A stretch of DNA of 11,228 bases from Candidatus Glassbacteria bacterium RIFCSPLOWO2_12_FULL_58_11 (GTDB lineage: Bacteria > Gemmatimonadota > Glassbacteria > GWA2-58-10). The position numbers and the translations under genes were made by a program. A model generated the notes under the pieces. That model had not been told where the DNA came from. It searched no databases and worked only from the letters and a program-made list of their open reading frames with translations. Positions 6,158 through 11,228 of this stretch are shown here, one piece after another (position 1 is the first letter of the stretch; each line of letters begins with the position of its first letter). The DNA is taken from NCBI GenBank assembly GCA_001780825.1, contig MFIX01000024.1, positions 1 through 11,228 of the forward strand, given 5' to 3'.

Positions 6158-8467
6158 CTACCTCTCCTTTTCCTGCGCGCTGGAAAGATAATACAGGGAA
6201 CGGGAAATATTCCTGCCGTTCATCGCATAATCCTTGAATGGATTCTGTTGCACACCCTTCCAAAGGGCCAGCAGTTCTTTCTGCATCTCTAAATAGCGCG
6301 GCTCTTTCAATTTTACTCCCAGGAAGCCCAGGGCGAGGCTCTGGTTGGTGAATTTATCTTCCGGCCGGTTGATACTCAGCCAGTCGACGGCCTGGCGGAC
6401 AAAGTCCACTACCCGCTTGTCAGCGCTCGCCTCATTGTAATCGATAAAGGCTTCCAGTAAAAGGCCAGCCTGAAAATAACCGTCGATGAATTTTTTATCC
6501 GTGCCGGCAAAATGCTTCAGCCAGGCCTCGAAGGTCTGACGGGCAATGTCCAGATAACGGCGGTCGCCGGTAATGTTGTAGCCATAGATCAGGGTCAGAA
6601 CCTGATGGGCTGCACCGCGGGGCTGTTTGAAATCCTCGTATGCGCCGAAAGAAGCGGCGTACCTGAGCCCTTCCAGGGCGACCTCCCGGCTTCGCTCATC
6701 CCCGGTGAGCAGCCAGCGGTCGAACATGCCCTGGGTTTTCGAGTGGGCCTGGTTCATGTGGACAAATACTTTCGCCGTGTGGAAGTCCGAGGGGTCGGTC
6801 GGATCGAGGCGGACATGGTCGGTGCTGGGGCAATAACGGTTGTGGCCGGTGAGCTCATTGTCCGGGCCGAAATGGCACATGTGGACATCCATCAGGTGTT
6901 CGGCCCGGCTGAGGAAGAAATACAGCCACTCCGGGCGTCCGGTCCGCGCGAATTCGAGGCAGGCCATGTGCGGCAGGTCGTAGTAGCCGTGTTCCCAGGC
7001 CAGGTTCCGGTCATCTTCTACACCCGGTACCCAGGCGTAATGCAGGCCATCGCCCCAGTTCAGGTATCCGTAGCTGTCGCGGGTCACCCCGTGCACGGTG
7101 CGCTCATCGATCATCCTCAGCATATTGTCCAGTCCGGCATCGGTCTGGGAGTCCACCTGCTTGACAAGCTCGCGGTCAGCTTCAGGATAGTGGCGCGGAT
7201 CGCTCTCGACCAACTTGCCTAATGCCCGCGTTTCCCGGCAGTAATATTCCGGTGGAGCCTGGGCCAGCAAGGGTTTCTGGGAGGAGGCCAACAGCGAGCG
7301 CACGAGCTCCGGATCGCCCTGTTCGAGGAAAGCGAAATGCAGGTAATGCGTGCGGGCGATCCCGGAATAGATATCCAGCTTCTGTTGCAGGGCATGGGGA
7401 AAAAGTCCGGCCACCAGGACCCCGTTCGCTCCGGCCACCAGCCTGGAGGGGTGCATCTGCCAGAAATAACGCACTCCGATCCCCACCTGTCCGCGGACTG
7501 AGCCGAGACTGATCCAGCCCAGCCGGTCCGACTTCTCCTTTTTCGGCTCTCCGCCTTTCTCATAAGAGTTTTCCGTACCGAAAAAACTAAGTATCGAGGA
7601 ATTTGCCTGAACGAAAGCCAGCGAGTTTTTTCCCGCGAAAATTCCCTGCCCGTCCTGCTCCGGCCTGCCGTAATCATAGGCCCCATCCGTGCCGCTTATG
7701 GTAGTCGGGATTTCGACATGCAGCCCCTCGAGCGTAACCTTATCCTCCAAGACCGGATCGCGGTTCTCGAAGGTATAGGCCAGGCGGACCAGCGGTGAAT
7801 CATTGTAAAAAAACAGGCGGCAGATATAGCGGAAAAGCGTCTTGCCGGCCGCGCTTTTCAGGTCGCCCTCGGCGCGCAGGACCACCCGCTGCGGTCCCTC
7901 GGACTCGACCTCGACCCGGCCTGAGCTGTCATTGGAGGCCAGGAACTCCTCTCCAGAGGCCCAGGCCGCCAGCCCGCGCTGATGCGGAAAGATAAGCGGC
8001 TTGATATAGGCGCCCTGCTTGTCGGCCAGGCGCACCAGGTTGAAGACATTGAAACCGGGGCCTTTTACCTCGGCCTGAATTCTGCCGGTCTCCACGAATA
8101 TAGATTTTTCTGCTTTTCTGATTTTCAGTTTCGACTCGAACGCTTCCCTTTTACCCTTTTCGAGTGAAACATCGACCAGCCCGCCTGCCGGCACACTTGC
8201 CTGAAAATCCAGATGGACCCAGCGCAGCGAGCCATCCGGCCAGCGGGACACCTCGCGGATTTCCACCGGAAGCTGCTTATCGCCGAGTTTAAGCACCAGC
8301 TCCGACGCTGATTTACAGTAACCCCGGGCCAGGGGCACTCCACAGGTGACCGGCTCCCCGATCCGCTCGATCGAGCTGTTCTCCCTGATATTCAGCGTGA
8401 CCGCGGACAGGCCGCTCCAGAAGCCGGAGCCAAGCAGCAGGGCGATTAGCGGGACACTCTTTCTCAT
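6158..8467 (-). CDS. Secreted PcRGLX/YetA-like protein, exo-rhamnogalacturonan lyase family (paralog 2)
   Basis: The product is 769 residues, colinear with the downstream paralog. Residues 1-22 are a signal peptide (MRKSVPLIALLLGSGFWSGLSA). The RIFT-barrel domain follows (EPVTCGVPLARG at 38-49, SLRWVHLDFQA at 80-90). The central beta-sandwich lies at ~120-395 (FWQMHPS at 335-341). The alpha/alpha-toroid lies at ~410-769 (NWGDGLHYAW from 470, YYDLPH 495-500, RYCPSTDHVRLDP 544-556, SKTQGMFDRWLLTGDE 576-591). The three invariant-looking blocks are kept in both copies, so neither appears degenerate. ATG 8467 is chosen over the upstream ATG at 8503 because AAGGAG sits 7 nt ahead of it and the signal peptide then starts correctly. 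It is the first gene of the minus-strand enzyme set and divergent from the symporter. Expected role is removal of sugar units from rhamnogalacturonan-like oligosaccharides outside the cytoplasm; this is inferred from the family. Confidence 0.87.
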   Translation of the reverse strand: MRKSVPLIALLLGSGFWSGLSAVTLNIRENSSIERIGEPVTCGVPLARGYCKSASELVLKLGDKQLPVEIREVSRWPDGSLRWVHLDFQASVPAGGLVDVSLEKGKREAFESKLKIRKAEKSIFVETGRIQAEVKGPGFNVFNLVRLADKQGAYIKPLIFPHQRGLAAWASGEEFLASNDSSGRVEVESEGPQRVVLRAEGDLKSAAGKTLFRYICRLFFYNDSPLVRLAYTFENRDPVLEDKVTLEGLHVEIPTTISGTDGAYDYGRPEQDGQGIFAGKNSLAFVQANSSILSFFGTENSYEKGGEPKKEKSDRLGWISLGSVRGQVGIGVRYFWQMHPSRLVAGANGVLVAGLFPHALQQKLDIYSGIARTHYLHFAFLEQGDPELVRSLLASSQKPLLAQAPPEYYCRETRALGKLVESDPRHYPEADRELVKQVDSQTDAGLDNMLRMIDERTVHGVTRDSYGYLNWGDGLHYAWVPGVEDDRNLAWEHGYYDLPHMACLEFARTGRPEWLYFFLSRAEHLMDVHMCHFGPDNELTGHNRYCPSTDHVRLDPTDPSDFHTAKVFVHMNQAHSKTQGMFDRWLLTGDERSREVALEGLRYAASFGAYEDFKQPRGAAHQVLTLIYGYNITGDRRYLDIARQTFEAWLKHFAGTDKKFIDGYFQAGLLLEAFIDYNEASADKRVVDFVRQAVDWLSINRPEDKFTNQSLALGFLGVKLKEPRYLEMQKELLALWKGVQQNPFKDYAMNGRNISRSLYYLSSAQEKER

Positions 8468-8474
8468 CCGGATG

Positions 8475-8480
8475 CTCCTT
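8475..8480 (-). promoter_or_regulatory. Ribosome binding site that sets the start of paralog 2
   Basis: AAGGAG on the minus strand, 7 nt before ATG 8467. It selects this start over the in-frame ATG at 8503, whose extra 12 residues would put arginines ahead of the signal peptide. Confidence 0.75.
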
Positions 8481-8514
8481 ATTCTTCTCAGCCAGGGGAC
8501 CATACCTTTTGTAC

Positions 8515-8541
8515 TTGAACCGCGACAGTCCTGTCGATAAA
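8515..8541 (+). promoter_or_regulatory. Candidate symporter promoter with an inverted repeat in its spacer
   Basis: TTGAAC (8515-8520) and GATAAA (8536-8541) could be -35 and -10 boxes, but the 15-bp spacer is short. Between them lies CGACAG-TC-CTGTCG (8523-8536), a perfect 6-2-6 inverted repeat in the usual place for a repressor operator. It sits in the divergent region (8468-8620) between the paralog 2 gene and the symporter, so one regulator could control both directions. The repeat is seen directly. Promoter and operator roles are inferred and weak. Confidence 0.35.
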
Positions 8542-8607
8542 TTACCGCCTGACCTTTCGTCTGGCAACCCTAAGTTGAAAACTTACCTCAAAGCCCATTG
8601 ACATCCC

Positions 8608-8611
8608 GGAG
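8608..8611 (+). promoter_or_regulatory. Ribosome binding site of the symporter gene
   Basis: GGAG, 9 nt upstream of ATG 8621, supports this start. The overlapping TTGACA at 8598-8603 is too close to the ATG to act as a -35 box for this gene. Confidence 0.6.
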
Positions 8612-8620
8612 ACCAGCTCG

Positions 8621-10417
8621 ATGAAACTGAACCTGGTGGACTTGTCGGTCATACTCGCCTATTTCCTGATCGTTATCTCGGTGGGGATTTACTATACCAG
8701 GCGGGCCGGTAAAAGCATGGAGGATTTTTTCCTGAGCGGCAGAGCGCTGCCCTGGTGGGTCGCCGGGACCTCGATCGCGGCCATGGGTTTCGCCTCGGAC
8801 ACCCCGTTCATGGTCACCGAGCTGGTACGGCGCAACGGGATCGCCGGCAACTGGTTCCTCTGGTGTTTCGCCATGAGCAACCTCTGCGCCACTTTTCTTT
8901 TCGTCAGATTCTGGCGCCGGGCCAAGATCCTGACCGAGCTGGAGATAATCGAGGAGCGCTACGAGGGCCGCTCGGCCGGGTTCCTGCGCGGATTCCAGAG
9001 CGTGTTTTACGGAATCGCGTTCAGCTCGCTAAATCTCGGCTTCATCATGCTCGCCATGCAGTCGTTCATCACCGTGCTGCTGGGCTGGAACGAGTACCTG
9101 TCCCTGGCCGTGCTGCTCGGGGTGACTATGGCCTATGCCCTCGCCTCGGGCCTCTGGGGGATTGTGGCCAATGAGGTGATACAATTCGGCATTGCCTTCT
9201 TCGGCTCGGTTTTCATGGCCGTGGTCGCGGTCAAGGCGGTCGGAGGCCTCTCGGGGATCGAGACCCGGCTGACTGAGGTATTCGGCGGCGCGACCGCGCA
9301 CGGCCTGCTGAGTTTCGTGCCGGTAGGCCCGGAGGTGGTCAAGCCCTTCGTCAACAGCGGCGAGGAGTTCACCTGGACTCTCTTTTTCGTTTATATCTTC
9401 GTCATCTGGTGGTCGAGCGAGAAAGCGGACGGAAATGGGATGTTCATCCAGCGGATAATGGCCACCAAGAATGAGAAACACGCCTTTTTCGCCGGAGCAT
9501 GGTTTAATTTAGTGTACTATGGTTTCCTGATGTGGCCCTGGATCCTGGTGGCCCTGATCAGTATCGCCGATTTCCCAACCCTGACCGACCACAAGCTGGC
9601 CTACCCGATGATGATCGAAAAGTACCTGCCGGCCGGGATGCGCGGGATCATGTTCGCCGCGTTCCTGGCTGCGTTCATGTCCAGCGTGGATGGCCTGATC
9701 AATTGGGGCTCGAGCTATATGATCAATGATTTCTACAAGCGCTTTGTCAAGCCCAATGCCTCACAGCGCCATTATGTCTGGGTCGGCAGAGCGGCAATGC
9801 TGGTGGTGCTGGCGGCCGGGATCGGGGTCTGGAGCATTACGGATTCCATATCCGCAGCCTGGAAATTCATGGCCGAGCTGTTCAGCGGCCTGGGGGCGGT
9901 CTGGCTGGCGCGCTGGTTCTGGTGGCGGGTCAATGCCTGGACCGAGATCAGCGCCTATATCCTCTCGGTGGTCGGCTGCGTTACGATCAACGTACTGGAG
10001 CTCTATGGGATAGTTTTTCGCGAGGAGCTGCGCTACGTGTTCATCTGCCTGTTCAGCGTTACCGGCTGGGTGCTGGTGACCTTTCTCACCGAGCCGGTCT
10101 CGGATGAGAAGCTGAAAAAGTTCGTCCGCAGGGTCAACCCCGGCGGCCCGGGCTGGAAACGGATCACCGAGATGGTGGACCAGGCAAAGCTGCCGGCCGG
10201 TCCGCCGCTTTCTTACAACGTAATAAGCTTCATACTGGGCGCGCTGGCGCTGTTCTCTTTTGTTTTCGGCCTGGGTTCGCTACTTCTGGGCTCCGGTCTC
10301 AAAGGGGGCCTGCTGTTCGGTCTTTCCTTCGTACTGGGAGCTGTCATTTATCGTCTGGAAATGTTCCGACAGAACGCGGAAAAAAGCGCTCTCCAGGCCC
10401 TGGAGCCTCCCGCCTGA
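8621..10417 (+). CDS. Sodium:solute symporter (SSS family)
   Basis: The product is 598 residues, an inner-membrane protein with many hydrophobic segments (about 13-14 by eye: first at ~7-25, last at ~555-577). SSS features in order: DFFLSGRALPWWVAGTSIAA (35-54) at the broken first core helix; WWSSEKADGNGMFIQRIMATK (263-283), the loop with the family's QR signature; and AAFLAAFMSSVDGLINWGSS (346-365), where S354 and S355 match the sodium-site serines of the eighth core helix. A hydrophilic stretch (~491-530, including RRVNPGGPGWKRI) precedes the last hydrophobic segments. The family couples sodium entry to uptake of sugars, uronates, amino acids or other small solutes. Given the neighbours, a uronate, rhamnose or small unsaturated oligosaccharide is likely, but the sequence does not name it. 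It is divergent from the enzyme genes. The stop at 10415-10417 abuts the next gene's stop with no base between. Confidence 0.92.
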   Translation: MKLNLVDLSVILAYFLIVISVGIYYTRRAGKSMEDFFLSGRALPWWVAGTSIAAMGFASDTPFMVTELVRRNGIAGNWFLWCFAMSNLCATFLFVRFWRRAKILTELEIIEERYEGRSAGFLRGFQSVFYGIAFSSLNLGFIMLAMQSFITVLLGWNEYLSLAVLLGVTMAYALASGLWGIVANEVIQFGIAFFGSVFMAVVAVKAVGGLSGIETRLTEVFGGATAHGLLSFVPVGPEVVKPFVNSGEEFTWTLFFVYIFVIWWSSEKADGNGMFIQRIMATKNEKHAFFAGAWFNLVYYGFLMWPWILVALISIADFPTLTDHKLAYPMMIEKYLPAGMRGIMFAAFLAAFMSSVDGLINWGSSYMINDFYKRFVKPNASQRHYVWVGRAAMLVVLAAGIGVWSITDSISAAWKFMAELFSGLGAVWLARWFWWRVNAWTEISAYILSVVGCVTINVLELYGIVFREELRYVFICLFSVTGWVLVTFLTEPVSDEKLKKFVRRVNPGGPGWKRITEMVDQAKLPAGPPLSYNVISFILGALALFSFVFGLGSLLLGSGLKGGLLFGLSFVLGAVIYRLEMFRQNAEKSALQALEPPA

Positions 10418-11228
10418 TTACTCGCTCCAGCCCGGCAGGCTGACTGTCGTCTGGTAGTTTGAGTAATTGTAAAGCGGGTTACGCACCGGCTTATAGAGCT
10501 TCCCTGTTTTCAGGTTGTCATCCTGGGTATAGACCCAGATTTCGTCAGGATTCCAAACCACGACCTCATCCCGGCAGTCGCCGGTGATATCCAGCACGGC
10601 GTTGCACATGTCCGGGTGCCCGTCATCCGGAAAGGCCACCACCGGCCTGCCCCAGCCGTCAAACATCCCGCCCTCTCTGACATTCGCATTGAGCACGAAA
10701 AACTCCTCCGGCTCTCCGGTCCAGTTGATCGGCAGGCACATGCTGCCGTACTGGGTCGGCTCGAAATCGAAATATATCTTCCCGCGGCTGTCGTAGAAAT
10801 GAATAATGCCCTGGTTGCCCCAGAAATTGATCGTTACGGTCTCGAGGCCCGTAAGGTCCGCCCGGAAATCGGCGATTGCCGGGTTCTGGACATGGCCGAT
10901 ATAATAATGCTGAAGGATGTTTCCCTGCAGGTCGGTGAACATCGCCCCCTCATCGCTGCACGCGAAAAAGGCCCGCGGCACGGAGCCTTCTTGTTCGTGG
11001 TAATTAGCGATTGATACACCGTCGGCATGGTCCTCCAGAAGGCTGTCCAGGCTCCAGAGCTTCTCCCCGGTGGGACTGAAAAGGGTGTAGCCCATCAGCA
11101 GCTCATCTTTCCCGTCGCCGTCCACATCATAGGCATACGGGTAATGGCCGGTCATGCACTCGCTCTCCCAGAGCGGCCTCAGCTTGTCGTCCATGGCCCA
11201 GAGATGCCAGTAGCGGTCTTTGATAATT
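10418..11228 (-). CDS. FG-GAP beta-propeller protein, PL11 rhamnogalacturonan-lyase-like, C-terminal part
   Basis: The frame is open from the right edge to TAA at 10418-10420; the last 270 codons are visible and the N-terminus is missing. The methionine at 11194 is internal, because the frame continues upstream as KDRYWHLWAMDDKLRPLWE with propeller-blade character. Two calcium loops of the FG-GAP/VCBS type are visible, DVDGDGKDELLMGY (from about residue 34 of the visible part) and DITGDCRDEVVVWN near the C-terminus. The second loop has Cys where Gly is usual. Blade-like repeats (FFACSDEGAMFTDLQGNIL, IIHFYDSRGKIYFDF) and the ending YNYSNYQTTVSLPGW resemble bacterial eight-bladed-propeller rhamnogalacturonan lyases (PL11). 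That assignment fits the neighbouring PcRGLX/YetA-like genes but is inference, since the catalytic part is outside the window. It would be secreted; the signal peptide cannot be seen. It converges on the symporter gene. Confidence 0.7.
   Translation of the reverse strand, partial: IIKDRYWHLWAMDDKLRPLWESECMTGHYPYAYDVDGDGKDELLMGYTLFSPTGEKLWSLDSLLEDHADGVSIANYHEQEGSVPRAFFACSDEGAMFTDLQGNILQHYYIGHVQNPAIADFRADLTGLETVTINFWGNQGIIHFYDSRGKIYFDFEPTQYGSMCLPINWTGEPEEFFVLNANVREGGMFDGWGRPVVAFPDDGHPDMCNAVLDITGDCRDEVVVWNPDEIWVYTQDDNLKTGKLYKPVRNPLYNYSNYQTTVSLPGWSE

Noticed and set aside
8598..8603. TTGACA as a -35 box for the symporter gene
   Set aside because: It lies only 17 bp before the ATG, so the transcript would begin inside the coding region, and no -10 box follows.

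Overview
The window looks like part of a plant-polysaccharide (pectin-type) degradation locus from a Gram-negative, moderately GC-rich bacterium. Every enzyme of the cluster whose start is visible carries a signal peptide, the partial gene at the left edge has a classical lipobox, and the heparinase-type enzyme ends in a cellulosome-style dockerin. No marker gene fixes the phylum. The mix of dockerin, PcRGLX/YetA-type proteins, an FG-GAP propeller protein and an SSS symporter without SusC/SusD would fit a poorly cultured, metagenome-derived lineage (FCB group or a related candidate phylum), but that placement is inference.

Layout. 1-225 (-): N-terminus of a lipoprotein cut by the window edge. 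226-824: a long, AT-rich divergent intergenic region with a near-consensus sigma-70-type promoter (649-677) reading right, a dyad at 772-788, and a possible 41-residue ORF (322-447, -) with a strong Shine-Dalgarno. 825-1346 (+): Nudix hydrolase. 1362-3515 (-): secreted heparinase II/III-family lyase with a C-terminal dockerin. 3640-5943 (-) and 6158-8467 (-): two tandem paralogous PcRGLX/YetA-like proteins (exo-rhamnogalacturonan-lyase family). 8621-10417 (+): sodium:solute symporter. 10418-11228 (-): C-terminal part of an FG-GAP beta-propeller protein resembling PL11 rhamnogalacturonan lyases, entering from the right edge.

How they may work together (inference). The propeller protein and the dockerin lyase would cut uronate-containing polymer, the two PcRGLX/YetA-like enzymes would trim oligosaccharides from the ends, and the symporter would import the released sugars. 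The three minus-strand enzymes (8467 to 1362) are co-oriented and probably one transcription unit, although the spacers are 214 and 124 bp. Each spacer holds a strong palindromic element.

The least expected object is at 6021-6110, between the two paralogs. It is a 90-nt sequence that folds as a closed cloverleaf: a perfect 10-bp outer stem enclosing three hairpins with no unpaired base at the junction. It is not a tRNA and has no U-tract of an intrinsic terminator. It may be a palindromic mobile or repeat element or a structured RNA, and I recognise no named family for it.
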